Positions 30,459 to 40,588 are shown, counted from the first letter of the stretch. The stretch is DNA of 64,000 bases from UBA4285 sp050944355 (GCA_050944355.1 JBMNQX010000010.1:3789-67788), one strand, 5' to 3'. The notes: a model not told the origin generated them from the sequence alone. Program-made: numbers and translations.

Positions 30459-32084
30459 TCATTCTGCCAGTTTCATGTCCTCAGGTGTCCAAACCACGGA
30501 ATCCGCTGTCTGATAAATTCCGGAATCAACAAACTTTCCTGAAGAATAGCAGCTTGCATATGTCGCAGCTACCGGAATAACAAGTGCATGCCCATTTGTC
30601 AGAAGACGAGATGCCTCTTTCAGCAGAGTCTTCTTTTCATCCAGCGTCTTTGCTGCCTGTGCCCCGAAAAGAGCTTCCTCATAGTCTTCCGGATGTGCCA
30701 TCATGTTCTGATAGTTGACACCCTTTGACGAATACAGACGGATATAGTTTGCTGTGAAATCCATCTTGGAAGCGCCCTGGCCGGTGATAATGCCGTGATC
30801 GTAAACGCCTTCCTTCTTCTCTGCATTGAACTCAGCGTTTTCAAGAACTTTGATTTCAGCATTGATGCCGATTTCCTTCAGGGATGCCTGAAGAAGAACA
30901 GCAATGTTATTATTCTGCGAAATGGTTGTAATGGTCGTATCAAAGCCATCCGGATAGCCGGCTGCTGCCAGTTCAGACTTGGCTTCTTCCACGTCATACT
31001 CCGGGAATTCAATCGTGTCGTCATAAGACCATGCGCCCGGCACTCCGAACTGCGCTGTCTTGATGCCGAGACCGCCTGTCAGAGACTGAACATAACCGTC
31101 CCAGTCAATCGCATGCATGACGGCCTGACGCACCGCTTCATCATAGAACGGAGACTCCTCGTCGCCCGAAGCAAACATAAAGTACTTTATTTCTGCAAGA
31201 TCCGGAGAATCCTGAGCAATGTCTTCGATGCCCATCGAATTGAGTGCCTGAATCAGCGTCGCGTCGCTTGTGTTCAGGAAATCGATCTCGCCGTTTGTAA
31301 TAGCAGCCTGCTGCGTTGTCGTATCGGTGATGATCTGAATGTTAATACCGTCAAGATACGGCTTGCCGTCCTGCCAGTAATTCTCGTTCTTTACATAGGA
31401 GATGTGATCACCCGGCACATATTCTTCCATGACAAATGGTCCCGTGCCGACTGCATTGATTGCTGCCCAGTCTTCTCCATTGTCCTCAAACGCCTGCGGA
31501 TCATAAATGTATACCTGGCCCAGAAGTGTATCCCAGTTATTAGCCCACGTGCTGTACTGAAGTTTTACGGTATAATCATCTACCTTTTCGTACGAATCCG
31601 GTGTTCCGAGCTCACTGGCTTTTCCGCCTTCAACCATTTTGTCAAAGTTCCAGATCACGGAATCAGCATTGAAATCAGTTCCATCGGAAAATTGAATGCC
31701 CTGCTTCAGCGTTATCGTTGCCGTGAGATTATCGGCATCGATGTCAAACGAATCCGCCAGCCAGCCTTCCATATTTCCCTCGGTATCCGGTCTGCCCAGT
31801 GACTCGATAGCCGGTGCCGCATAGAAACGGTCGCCCGTCGATGTTGAAAATGGCAGGAAAAGGGTACCGGGACCTGACTGATACACGACATTGGCCGTCC
31901 CGCCATATGTCACCGAACTACTCGAACTGCCGGTTCCTGTCTGTGAACTCGCCTGTGAACTTGAACCGGACGATACACCGGAACTCGTCTCAGAAGTTCC
32001 TGTTGAGCCGCATCCGCTGAGTACGGATGCTGCCAGCGCCGCCCCCAGTGCGGCTGCCATAAATTTTCTTACTTTCTGATTCAT
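30459..32084 (-). CDS. Family 5 ABC-transporter substrate-binding lipoprotein
   Basis: 541 residues from ATG 32084 (AGGAGG 5 bases upstream). Lipoprotein signal with lipobox LSGC (Cys about 24), then a Ser/Gly/Thr-rich linker and a typical DppA/OppA/NikA fold: TLKQGIQFSDGTDFNADSVIWNFD, GTGPFVMEEYVPGDHISYVKNENYW, DEAVRQAVMHAIDWD. It captures the ligand outside the membrane for the permeases encoded upstream. Family 5 proteins bind oligopeptides but also glycosides and oligosaccharides; the downstream uxuA-like gene favours a sugar ligand. Confidence 0.92.
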   Translation of the reverse strand: MNQKVRKFMAAALGAALAASVLSGCGSTGTSETSSGVSSGSSSQASSQTGTGSSSSSVTYGGTANVVYQSGPGTLFLPFSTSTGDRFYAAPAIESLGRPDTEGNMEGWLADSFDIDADNLTATITLKQGIQFSDGTDFNADSVIWNFDKMVEGGKASELGTPDSYEKVDDYTVKLQYSTWANNWDTLLGQVYIYDPQAFEDNGEDWAAINAVGTGPFVMEEYVPGDHISYVKNENYWQDGKPYLDGINIQIITDTTTQQAAITNGEIDFLNTSDATLIQALNSMGIEDIAQDSPDLAEIKYFMFASGDEESPFYDEAVRQAVMHAIDWDGYVQSLTGGLGIKTAQFGVPGAWSYDDTIEFPEYDVEEAKSELAAAGYPDGFDTTITTISQNNNIAVLLQASLKEIGINAEIKVLENAEFNAEKKEGVYDHGIITGQGASKMDFTANYIRLYSSKGVNYQNMMAHPEDYEEALFGAQAAKTLDEKKTLLKEASRLLTNGHALVIPVAATYASCYSSGKFVDSGIYQTADSVVWTPEDMKLAE

Positions 32085-32113
32085 ATTTACCTCCTGATAA
32101 TCCTTAAAATGAA

Positions 32114-34144
32114 TCACTCTTTACTGAACAAAAAACATGCCACTTTATGTCCGGAGTCGTACTCTGTCAGCTTCGGAACTTCTTTTGTACACCGTTCCAT
32201 GCAGTTTCGACAGCGGTCATGGAACGGACAGCCCGGCGGACGCTTGATAATACTCGGAACTTCTCCTTCAAGAGCCACGGCCGGCTTTGTCTTCTCAACA
32301 TCCGGATCCGCCTCCGGCACCGCCTGTAAAAGCGCTTCCGTATAAGGATGAAGCGGGTGTTTATACAACTCATCGCAATCCGCGATTTCCACAATGTGTC
32401 CGAGGTACATGACAAGAACCCGGTCACTGATATGTTTCACTACCGCCAGATCATGAGCGATGAAGATATAGCTCACACCCAGTTTCGACTGAATCTCTTC
32501 CAGAAGATTAATGATCTGGGCCTGAATAGACACATCCAGCGCTGAAATCGGTTCATCGCAGACAATGATTTCCGGGTCCGTGCTCAGCGCTCTTGCGATA
32601 CCCAGTCTCTGCCGCTGCCCGCCGGAAAATTCATGGGGCACCCTGTCTTTCAGCGAAGGATCAAGCCCGACAAGGCGGAACAGTTCATCTACTCTCTCCT
32701 GACGTTCTTTCTCTGTCTTATACGTGTGATTGATGATCAGGGATTCTTCTACAATCGAGCCGGCTGTCTGTCTCGGGTCCAGAGAGGAAAACGGATCCTG
32801 AAAGATCATCGCAATTTTTCTGCGGTATGGCTGTAGTTCTTTGTCCTTCATATTGGCGATATCCGTGCCGTTAAAACGGATTATGCCGGCCTCCGGCTTA
32901 TACACCCGCATTACGCACCGCGCCATCGTCGTCTTGCCGCAGCCTGATTCACCGACGACACCCAGTGTTTCACCTTTTCTGAGATTATAGGTAATGCCTT
33001 CGATTGCCTTCACATCGCCGACATGCCTTCTCATAATTCCTTTTAATATCGGGAAATATTTTTTGACACCTTCGACTTCGAGTACATTTTCATCTTTGAT
33101 ATTTTTTACCGGCGCTGCCTTCTGCGGCCGATTTCGCAGTTCAATTTCCTTTTGCTGCAGTTCTTCCTGATTCAGAAAGCAGGCGGAAAAATGTCCTTTA
33201 TCGACTTCCTGCAAATCCGGCATCTTCTGTTCCCTGCAGGAATCTCTGCGGAATTCACAGCGTCCGTAGAACGGACAGTATTCGGGCCTGTCAGCAGGGC
33301 TTGGCGGAAGTCCTTCAATCGGAATCAGTACCCGGTCCTTCGGATCGTCAAGTCTCGGGATGGCGCGCAGAAGCGCCTTTGTGTACGGATGAGCAGACTT
33401 TTTGAAAATATTCCATGTCTCGGATGTCTCCATCACTCTGCCCGAATACATCACGTAAATCCGCTCCGCAAACCTTGCAACAATTCCAAGGTTATGCGTC
33501 ACGATGATAACGGCCGTGTTCGTCTCTTTGGCGATTGAACGTATCATCTCCAGAATCTGCGCCTGCGTGGTGACATCAAGCGCCGTGGTCGCCTCATCGG
33601 CAATCAGAAGATCCGGATTTGCCGACATCGCAATCGCGATCATGATGCGCTGGCGCATACCGCCGGAAAACTGCTGCGGATAATTGTTATACCGCTGCTC
33701 AGCGTCCGGAATCTTGACCATCTTCATCATCTCGATGGCTTTTTTTCTGGCTTCTTCAGCTTTCAAATCTGTATGCTGGAGAATATTTTCCTGAATCTGA
33801 TATCCAACTGTCAGAACCGGATTCAGAGATGTCATCGGTTCCTGAAAAATCATACTGATACGGCCGCCGCGGATTGCGCGCATTTCTTCAGAGTTTGCGG
33901 AATAGGTAAGAAGATTGTCCTTTACTCCATCCAGATAAACTTCTCCGGATTTCACATATCCGGGCGGACTGATCAGCTGCTGGATACTCATCATCGTCAC
34001 CGATTTGCCGGATCCGGATTCTCCTACGAGTCCAACGATTTCTCCGCGGTCTATATGCAGTGACACTCTGTCAACTGCTGTAACATCCCCTTCATCTGTG
34101 TGAAAACAGGTGACCAGGTTTTTGACTTCCAATAAGTGATTCAT
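32114..34144 (-). CDS. Fused double ATPase of a Dpp/Opp-type ABC importer (DppD-DppF)
   Basis: 676 residues from ATG 34144 (GAGAGGAG 8 bases upstream; a GTG 9 bases earlier is less likely). Two ABC ATPase units in one chain: Walker A GESGSGKS near 44, signature FSGGMRQR, Walker B LLIADEATTALD; then Walker A GESGCGKT near 400, signature FSGGQRQR, Walker B IIVCDEPISALD. Each is followed by an oligopeptide-transporter C-terminal Cys motif (CPFYGRCEFRRDSC and CPFHDRCRNCMERC). Usually these are two genes; here one linker of about 40 residues joins them. Confidence 0.93.
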   Translation of the reverse strand: MNHLLEVKNLVTCFHTDEGDVTAVDRVSLHIDRGEIVGLVGESGSGKSVTMMSIQQLISPPGYVKSGEVYLDGVKDNLLTYSANSEEMRAIRGGRISMIFQEPMTSLNPVLTVGYQIQENILQHTDLKAEEARKKAIEMMKMVKIPDAEQRYNNYPQQFSGGMRQRIMIAIAMSANPDLLIADEATTALDVTTQAQILEMIRSIAKETNTAVIIVTHNLGIVARFAERIYVMYSGRVMETSETWNIFKKSAHPYTKALLRAIPRLDDPKDRVLIPIEGLPPSPADRPEYCPFYGRCEFRRDSCREQKMPDLQEVDKGHFSACFLNQEELQQKEIELRNRPQKAAPVKNIKDENVLEVEGVKKYFPILKGIMRRHVGDVKAIEGITYNLRKGETLGVVGESGCGKTTMARCVMRVYKPEAGIIRFNGTDIANMKDKELQPYRRKIAMIFQDPFSSLDPRQTAGSIVEESLIINHTYKTEKERQERVDELFRLVGLDPSLKDRVPHEFSGGQRQRLGIARALSTDPEIIVCDEPISALDVSIQAQIINLLEEIQSKLGVSYIFIAHDLAVVKHISDRVLVMYLGHIVEIADCDELYKHPLHPYTEALLQAVPEADPDVEKTKPAVALEGEVPSIIKRPPGCPFHDRCRNCMERCTKEVPKLTEYDSGHKVACFLFSKE

Positions 34145-34189
34145 TACTTCCACTCCTCTCTGATACCAGGAAGCTCTGTCTTTTCCTGT

Positions 34190-35083
34190 TTATCTTCTGC
34201 CACGCATACGCGGATCCAGCACATCTCTCACGCCATCACCAATCGTATTCAGGAAGATTACCAGGAGTGCGATACAGATACCGGGTGCAATGGAAAACCA
34301 CGGATTCTGAAGCAAATACTGACGTCCGTCGCTCACAATACTTCCCCAGGAAGCCGTCGGTGCGCTGATGCCGAGACCAAGAAAACTGAGTCCGGCTTCT
34401 GCAAGAATCGTCTGTCCTATCTGGAGTGTCATCTGCACGATGATCGGAGATACGCAGTTCGGAAGAATATGCTTCATCATCAGCCTGAAACTCTTATTGC
34501 CCTGAAGTTTCGCAGCCATTATGTAATCTTGTTCCTTTACACTTAGAACCTGGCCTCTCATCATTCGGATATACACCGCAATATTGGAAATCCCCAGAAT
34601 GATTGCCAGATTTACGACGCCTCCGCCGAAAATCGCACAGAGGGACATCGCCAGAACAATCTGCGGAATAGCCCGGATGGCCTCACTGATTCGGTTGATC
34701 ACATCATCAATCCAGCCGCCGAAGAATCCGGCCACCATTCCAAAAAAGGTTCCGATGACACAGGCTCCGAGAACAGCTGCCACGCCGACAATCAGAGACA
34801 CACGACCGCCGTAAAAAATACGGCTGAGTATATCTCTTCCATAGTTGTCCGTTCCGAAAATGTGTGCTGCGGAAGGCCCCTGAAGTGCTTCGCTGAGCAC
34901 CTGGGCATTCGGATCGTAAGGGGATATCAGAGGCGCAAAGACAGCTGTAAATATAATCACGAGCAGTCCTATCGAGCTGACCAGAACAATTTTTCTTTGA
35001 AACAAATTTTTGAAGAACTTCTTAACCCGTTTTTGCCTTTCCGACTGAACCGGTTCTTGATTTATTGCCTGTACATTTTCCAT
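34190..35083 (-). CDS. Dpp/Opp-type ABC permease (DppC-like)
   Basis: 297 residues from ATG 35083 (GAGGAG 9 bases upstream). A basic cytoplasmic N terminus is followed by six membrane segments. The EAA loop region reads VKEQDYIMAAKLQGNKSFRLMMKHILPN, the contact site for the ATPase. FGTDNYGRDILSR is a DppC/OppC hallmark. It forms the membrane pore with the next permease. Confidence 0.92.
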   Translation of the reverse strand: MENVQAINQEPVQSERQKRVKKFFKNLFQRKIVLVSSIGLLVIIFTAVFAPLISPYDPNAQVLSEALQGPSAAHIFGTDNYGRDILSRIFYGGRVSLIVGVAAVLGACVIGTFFGMVAGFFGGWIDDVINRISEAIRAIPQIVLAMSLCAIFGGGVVNLAIILGISNIAVYIRMMRGQVLSVKEQDYIMAAKLQGNKSFRLMMKHILPNCVSPIIVQMTLQIGQTILAEAGLSFLGLGISAPTASWGSIVSDGRQYLLQNPWFSIAPGICIALLVIFLNTIGDGVRDVLDPRMRGRR

Positions 35084-35096
35084 GATTCTCATCTCC

Positions 35097-36038
35097 TCAA
35101 ATTCTGATCCGAGGATCAACTGCTGCGTAAACAATATCTGTTACAATGTTTGCTACACTTCCGACAACCGCAATCAAAAGCACACATCCCTGGATCAGCG
35201 GGATGTCCTGAGCCCTTATTGCCGAAACAAGAAGACTGCCCATTCCGGAGATATTGAAAACTGTCTCAACAAACATCGAACCGCCCATCATGCCGCCCAG
35301 TCTCAGCCCCATCAGCGTAATGACCGGAATGAGCGCATTTTTCAGCGCGTGCTTCATGATGATTTTCCTCTGCGGAAGACCTTTCGATCTTGCCGTACGG
35401 ATATAATCCTGATTGATGACTTCCAGCATACTGGAACGGGTCTGCCGGCAGATCGAGGCCACGCCGCCAATTGCCAGACACGTAAGCGGCATAATCGTCT
35501 GAGATACGCTCTTTCCAAAATCCTCCCACGGCCACGTAAAACCATATGATGGAAGCAAGTGAAGTATCATCGAAAACAAATAAAGAAACAGAACGGAAAT
35601 GAAGAACTGCGGCAGACAACTGCACACATTTGCAAATGTTGTGAGAATTCCATCAAGCTTCGTTCCACGATGCACGGCCGCAAGTACGCCAAGAAGAATT
35701 CCGAGCGGAACGCTGATGATAAATGCAAGGATAGAAAAGTAAAGAGTCACCGGCACGCGCTGAGAAAGAACTTCCACAACAGCCTTGTGCTGACTTGCAG
35801 AGGTCCCGAAATCACCCACAAGTGCCTTGCCAAGCCAAGAGAAATATCTGATGACAATCGGCTTGTCGAGCCCTAATTCATAGTACCATCTGTCATATGT
35901 TTCCTGTGAGATCTCACCGCCGAGCATTGCATAGACAGGATCGCCCGGAAGAAAAGATACCATAAGAAACACAAATATAGATACAATAAATAAGACAATC
36001 AGAGTCTGTCCCAAACGCTTTAAGATAAACCGACCCAT
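35097..36038 (-). CDS. Dpp/Opp-type ABC permease (DppB-like)
   Basis: 313 residues with six membrane segments. N terminus FILKRLGQTLIVLFIVSI and VSFLPGDPVYAMLGG are typical of DppB/OppB; EAA loop VINQDYIRTARSKGLPQRKIIMKHALKNALIP. First gene of the operon dppB-dppC-dppDF-binding protein-uxuA, all within short gaps on the minus strand. Confidence 0.93.
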   Translation of the reverse strand: MGRFILKRLGQTLIVLFIVSIFVFLMVSFLPGDPVYAMLGGEISQETYDRWYYELGLDKPIVIRYFSWLGKALVGDFGTSASQHKAVVEVLSQRVPVTLYFSILAFIISVPLGILLGVLAAVHRGTKLDGILTTFANVCSCLPQFFISVLFLYLFSMILHLLPSYGFTWPWEDFGKSVSQTIMPLTCLAIGGVASICRQTRSSMLEVINQDYIRTARSKGLPQRKIIMKHALKNALIPVITLMGLRLGGMMGGSMFVETVFNISGMGSLLVSAIRAQDIPLIQGCVLLIAVVGSVANIVTDIVYAAVDPRIRI

Positions 36039-36098
36039 ACCAATCTACATCCCCTTCTCTGAAAAATATACAATTACCACGTGTTTATTTCTGTTTTC

Positions 36099-36127
36099 AT
36101 TATGTGATATCACCAATTCCTAGTCAA
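36099..36127 (-). promoter_or_regulatory. Promoter of the Dpp-type importer operon
   Basis: Minus strand TTGACT (36122-36127), 17-base spacer, CATAAT (36099-36104). The palindrome GTGATATCAC lies in the spacer and could bind the LysR protein encoded divergently. The 217-base gap to the LysR gene also has TATAAT boxes at 36162 and 36173 on the plus strand. Confidence 0.55.
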
Positions 36128-36255
36128 ATTCGTAAATGTGATGTCAAGTATAATCGTTGCTTATAATTGTGTTATAATATAAAAAGTCAATTAAATACTT
36201 TTGTGACGAGGCCCGCCCGAGTATCCCGGGGGAATATTCTTGAAAGGGAGATACT

Positions 36256-37200
36256 ATGGACACCGAATACCTGAATTATCTGCTTGAAATATATAAAACC
36301 GGCTCTATGACACGTGCCGCAGAAAATTTGTTTGTCTCGCAGTCCAATTTGAGCCAGTTTTTAAAAAATACAGAGAATCGTATTGGCGAAAAACTTTTTG
36401 TAAGAGAAAATAAAAAATACACGCCGACAAAAGTCGGCATGCTCTACATCCAGTATGCTGAAGAAGTCACGAAACTGACTCAGAATCTGCATGAACAAGT
36501 GGCACAACTCTCGGCGCCTCAAAGTGTTTCTATCGGATCCGCCTCTTCCATTGATGCCAAAGTACTTCGGGGCGTCATTTCAAAAATGGAGAAACGGTAT
36601 CCCTCTACAGAATTCTCACTGACAGACTGTGACAATATCGATTTTATTAAATTCAGCCTGGACAATAAGACACTGGGAGCTACGTGTACTACTATACCGT
36701 CACTGGATTTCTTTAAGCGGCCTGCCGTCTGGCATGTGGGAGAAGAGTTGCTGCTCGCCGTACCATCTTCCATCTGCGCCTCAAAAGGCCTGAAAATTCA
36801 GGATCCTATGAGAAACACCATGACTCTTCATGACGTGATCACTACGTTTGGCGACAGTCCGTATATCTTTCAGCATCACGGAAGCTGTATCCGCTATTTG
36901 ATTGACGGATTTTTCGAAAAAGAAAACTTCACACCAAATCTGGTGAGCCACGTCTCCGGCGCCAACACTCTGAGAGATATGGTCAAGAGAGGGATGGGAC
37001 TTGGCTTTATCCCCATGCTGAATGCAATCAGCGAAGAAAATGTTGTTTACTTTCATCTGTCCCCATCAGTCATACGGCACCACGCATTTGTCATCAACAC
37101 AGGACTCGAATCAAATTATATCTATCAGACCATCGCCAGTGAATGCCATCAGCGCTTTGTGACAATATTTAAACATGATCTTCCTGATGCGTTTAAATGA
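36256..37200 (+). CDS. LysR-family transcriptional regulator
   Basis: 314 residues with a ribosome site AAAGGGAG. The N-terminal winged helix is canonical (LLEIYKTGSMTRAAENLFVSQSNLSQFLKNTENRIGEKLFVR). The remaining part is the two-lobed effector domain (KVLRGVISKMEKRYPSTEFSLTDCDN ... MVKRGMGLGFIPMLN). It is transcribed away from the importer operon, the usual arrangement for a LysR activator of its divergent neighbour. Effector unknown, perhaps a uronate or its breakdown product. Confidence 0.9.
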   Translation: MDTEYLNYLLEIYKTGSMTRAAENLFVSQSNLSQFLKNTENRIGEKLFVRENKKYTPTKVGMLYIQYAEEVTKLTQNLHEQVAQLSAPQSVSIGSASSIDAKVLRGVISKMEKRYPSTEFSLTDCDNIDFIKFSLDNKTLGATCTTIPSLDFFKRPAVWHVGEELLLAVPSSICASKGLKIQDPMRNTMTLHDVITTFGDSPYIFQHHGSCIRYLIDGFFEKENFTPNLVSHVSGANTLRDMVKRGMGLGFIPMLNAISEENVVYFHLSPSVIRHHAFVINTGLESNYIYQTIASECHQRFVTIFKHDLPDAFK

Positions 37201-37222
37201 TCTGTCCTTAATTGACAGCCTC

Positions 37223-38257
37223 TCACATCATATCAAGCGGATTTTCCTGTCCCGGCACCAGTCTTACGGATCCGCGGAGCCAGATATCTCCTTCATACCG
37301 TCTGCCCTTTGCCGGAATTCCCTCACACGACTTCTTGGGCACGCAGACAGTCATCCGGATTCCATTGCAGTTGAGCAGCAGAATCCACAGCTTTGCCCCT
37401 GTGAGGCGGTTCCTGTCTTCCATAACCTCTTCGATCTCTCCGATCACGCTGTAAAGGTCGCACTCGGAGCCGCAGGGCATGAACATGGTGTCAACGATAC
37501 TGTAGAGATTCTCCCCATTTGCCATGCGCTTTGCCGCCGTCCGGGAAAGCGCCGCCTGTCTGTCGTACGCCTGATCGCTTTTTTCCGACGTCGAAGTAAG
37601 TTCATTCAGAATATGAGAGTCAGTCTCGTCGGTCTCTTTGTGAACCTGCGAAAACGGCGGCAGATACGAATACGGCAGCTTCCGGCTGCTGCTGACCGGA
37701 AGCAGAATTCTTCCTTTCCGGGAAAGCGCGCCAAACCGCACCGCGCCGCCGACAGCCTTCATCTCCATGTCGCCCAGATCCGATCTTCCCTCAATTAAAA
37801 ACGTGCGCTTTCCGCCGGAAGCCTGCTCAATACTTTCCATGAGCTTCAGATATTCCACCGGATTCTGGAGAGAGAACACAAGTGTCACCCCCGATGTAAT
37901 CGGGCCGGCATCAACCACGTATGACTCGTCCCGGATCAGTCTGTCCACAATCAGCTGATCCATCGGCAGTATATTCAGCACCTGGCCTTCGACAAACGGC
38001 ACTAATGACTCCACCACCGGCTCTTTGCTTTCAAAGTTATCCCAGCGCGACATGATTCCCGTATATTTCCCGGTATACAGGGTGAAATACTGCTTATTGT
38101 ATGTTTTTATATTCTGAAAATCAAATTTAGGAAGGCGGTTTCTACTCGTGCCAGTCAAAAACTTCGTCCAGACACGGTACGTCTCCTCGAATATCTTCTG
38201 TCTGACGGACAGAGATGACATATCTTCAAATCCGATTGCAGGTATCGCAAGATTCAT
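37223..38257 (-). CDS. DUF3881 protein
   Basis: 344 residues, cytoplasmic, ATG 38257 with AGGAGAG upstream. The start (AIPAIGF) and the C-terminal stretch SIVDTMFMPCGSECDLYSVIGEIEEV ... NRLTGAKLWILLLNCNGIRMTVCV ... GRRYEGDIWLRGSVRLV follow the DUF3881 family of Lachnospiraceae and related Clostridia. Function unknown. Somewhat longer than the roughly 290 residues I recall for the family. Confidence 0.7.
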   Translation of the reverse strand: MNLAIPAIGFEDMSSLSVRQKIFEETYRVWTKFLTGTSRNRLPKFDFQNIKTYNKQYFTLYTGKYTGIMSRWDNFESKEPVVESLVPFVEGQVLNILPMDQLIVDRLIRDESYVVDAGPITSGVTLVFSLQNPVEYLKLMESIEQASGGKRTFLIEGRSDLGDMEMKAVGGAVRFGALSRKGRILLPVSSSRKLPYSYLPPFSQVHKETDETDSHILNELTSTSEKSDQAYDRQAALSRTAAKRMANGENLYSIVDTMFMPCGSECDLYSVIGEIEEVMEDRNRLTGAKLWILLLNCNGIRMTVCVPKKSCEGIPAKGRRYEGDIWLRGSVRLVPGQENPLDMM

Positions 38258-38414
38258 AAATCTCTCCTGTCTTATCCCCGACCAATGTTTAAGTCACATT
38301 ATCACACATCCGCATAAAGCGCAACTTGTCACCGTTTTATGCTATACTAAAGATACTTGACACGTGCCTGTGTGGATAACAAGTCCACTATGCGTTCAGC
38401 AGGAGGAAAACCGC

Positions 38415-39164
38415 ATGGAATTTACAAACTGCATTCACAAAGGGAAGACAAAATCTGTATGGCTTGTCGACGGGAAAGCCGTCAAGGTTTTCAATTCAGG
38501 ATACTCGAAAACAGACGTGCTCTATGAAGCGCTCAACACGGCGCGCGTAGAGGACGCGGACATGGATATTCCGGATCTTCTGTCCGTCGAAGTACTGGAA
38601 GACGGATGCTGGGCCATCGTAAGCGAATATATCGAGGGAAAAACTCTCGAACAGCTGATGGACGAAAACCCGGACAAGATGGACGAGTATCTCGACAAAA
38701 TGGCTGATCAGCAGATCGAAATCAACCGCAAGACCAACCCGCTCCTCATCCGTCTGAAGGACAAACTCGTCAGAGAAATCATCGACGGCGACGCGCTCGA
38801 CGACGCCGTGAAGTACAATCTTCTCACCAAACTTCAGGGCATGCCCCGCCATACCAAACTCTGCCACGGCGACTATCAGCCCAACAACATTATCGTCGAT
38901 CCCGATGGCAAATGGCATGTCATCGACTGGGTTCACGCTTCACAGGGCAACGCTTCGGCAGACATCGCCAGAACCTGCCTGCTTCTGGAACTCCGCAAGC
39001 CAGGCCTGGCCGAACAGTACATGAGACTGTTCTGCGAGAAGACCAACACAAAAATGTCCTATGTCCGCGAGTGGATGCCGATCATCGCGGCAGCAGAGCT
39101 TCAGAAAAAGCGCCCGGAAGAGCGCAAACTTCTTGAACTCTGGACAAATTCACTGAATGGCTGA
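38415..39164 (+). CDS. APH-family (aminoglycoside/choline kinase-like) phosphotransferase
   Basis: 249 residues from ATG 38415 (AGGAGG 8 bases upstream). Catalytic loop HGDYQPNN (151-158) and metal-binding IDW (170-172) define the protein-kinase-like APH fold; an early Lys in AVKVF (22-26) would bind ATP. It phosphorylates a small molecule; true aminoglycoside resistance is not implied. A copy of its last 24 codons lies at 29.2 kb. A rho-independent terminator follows at once. Confidence 0.85.
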   Translation: MEFTNCIHKGKTKSVWLVDGKAVKVFNSGYSKTDVLYEALNTARVEDADMDIPDLLSVEVLEDGCWAIVSEYIEGKTLEQLMDENPDKMDEYLDKMADQQIEINRKTNPLLIRLKDKLVREIIDGDALDDAVKYNLLTKLQGMPRHTKLCHGDYQPNNIIVDPDGKWHVIDWVHASQGNASADIARTCLLLELRKPGLAEQYMRLFCEKTNTKMSYVREWMPIIAAAELQKKRPEERKLLELWTNSLNG

Positions 39165-39171
39165 ATACGAC

Positions 39172-39216
39172 AAAGCTGCTTCCCGGAAAGATCTCTTTCT
39201 GAGAAGCAGCTTTTTT
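39172..39216 (+). terminator. Terminator of the phosphotransferase gene
   Basis: AAAGCTGCTTC / GAAGCAGCTTT 11-bp stem with a 20-base loop, ending in six T residues. Confidence 0.85.
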
Positions 39217-39246
39217 ATTTGTCCGTTTTGCACCCGAATGTGCGGA

Positions 39247-40554
39247 TTATTTTTTGTTTTCCACTTTGTGCTTCGGAATCAGCACTTCCGTTCCGCCCAT
39301 ATACGGCTGAAGAACCTTCGGGATCTTCACGCTGCCGTCCGCCTGAAGATTGTTCTCCAGGAATGCGATCAGCATACGCGGCGGCGCAACGACAGTATTG
39401 TTCAGCGTGTGTGCGAGATACTTTTTCTTATCCGGTCCCTGAATGCGGATCTTCAGTCTTCTCGCCTGCGCATCTCCGAGATTCGAGCAGGATCCGACCT
39501 CAAAGTACTTCTTCTGGCGCGGAGACCATGCTTCAACATCCAGCGACTTTACCTTCAGATCGGCCAGATCGCCCGAGCAGCACTCCAGTGTGCGCACCGG
39601 GATATCCATCGAGCGGAACAGCTCAACGGTGTAATTCCAAAGCTTGTCAAACCACATCATCGAATCTTCCGGCTTGCAGACGACGATCATTTCCTGCTTC
39701 TCGAACTGATGGATGCGGTAAACTCCTCTTTCCTCAATGCCATGAGCGCCCTTTTCCTTGCGGAAGCACGGGGAATACGATGTCAGCGTCAGCGGAAGTT
39801 TTTCCTCCGGTGTGATCGTGTCGATAAATTTTCCGATCATGGAATGCTCAGACGTTCCGATCAGATACAGATCTTCTCCCTCGATCTTATACATCATGGC
39901 ATCCATCTCATCAAAACTCATCACGCCGTTGACTACATTTCCATGAATCATGAACGGCGGAATGCAGTATGTGAAGCCCTTGTTGATCATAAAGTCTCTG
40001 GCATAGGAAAGGATCGAAGAATGCAGGCGCGCGATGTCACCCATCAGATAATAGAATCCGTTTCCCGCAACCTTGCCGGCAGCTTCAAGATCAATGCCGT
40101 CAAAGCTTGCCATAATGTCTGTGTGATACGGAATCGGGAAATCCGGGACAACCGGCTCCCCAAATCTTTCTCTCTCGACATTGAATGTGTCATTTTTGCC
40201 GATCGGAACAGACGGATCGATGATGTTCGGGATACGCATCATGTCATTGGTGAGCTTTTCCGTCACCTCAGCATGTCTTGCGTCAAGTTCCTTGATTCTG
40301 TCCCCGTTTTTAGTGACCTGTTCCTTTATCTTTTCGGCCTCTTCTTTCTTTCCGGCCTTCATGGCAGCACCAATCTGCTTTGAAAGCGCGTTTCTTGACG
40401 CTTTCAGCTCATCGGCCTCAGCCTGGATTTTGCGAGCCTCTTCATCAAGTGCGATAACCTCATCTACAAGCGGGAGCTTTTCATCCTCAAACTTTTTCTT
40501 AATGTTTTCTTTTACAATGTCCGGATTTTCTCTGACAAATTTAATGTCAAGCAT
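39247..40554 (-). CDS. serS: Seryl-tRNA synthetase
   Basis: 435 residues. N-terminal coiled-coil arm at about 30-100 (LDEEARKIQAEADELKASRNALSKQIG) that contacts the long variable arm of tRNA-Ser. Class II core: motif 2 CFRKEKGAHGIEERGVYRIHQFEKQE, motif 3 PPRMLIAFLENN. Ends QPYMGGTEVLIPK. It belongs to the clostridial-type SerRS with NNTVVAPPR in place of the NGSGLAVGR of other bacteria. No T-box leader is visible in the 34 bases upstream. Confidence 0.97.
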   Translation of the reverse strand: MLDIKFVRENPDIVKENIKKKFEDEKLPLVDEVIALDEEARKIQAEADELKASRNALSKQIGAAMKAGKKEEAEKIKEQVTKNGDRIKELDARHAEVTEKLTNDMMRIPNIIDPSVPIGKNDTFNVERERFGEPVVPDFPIPYHTDIMASFDGIDLEAAGKVAGNGFYYLMGDIARLHSSILSYARDFMINKGFTYCIPPFMIHGNVVNGVMSFDEMDAMMYKIEGEDLYLIGTSEHSMIGKFIDTITPEEKLPLTLTSYSPCFRKEKGAHGIEERGVYRIHQFEKQEMIVVCKPEDSMMWFDKLWNYTVELFRSMDIPVRTLECCSGDLADLKVKSLDVEAWSPRQKKYFEVGSCSNLGDAQARRLKIRIQGPDKKKYLAHTLNNTVVAPPRMLIAFLENNLQADGSVKIPKVLQPYMGGTEVLIPKHKVENKK

Positions 40555-40588
40555 TTCCTTTTACCCCTCATCCTAATAAATATTGTAT

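Noticed and set aside
38415..39164. Aminoglycoside-resistance gene
   Set aside because: Only the general APH fold is visible; the family includes many metabolic kinases and there is no mobile-element context.
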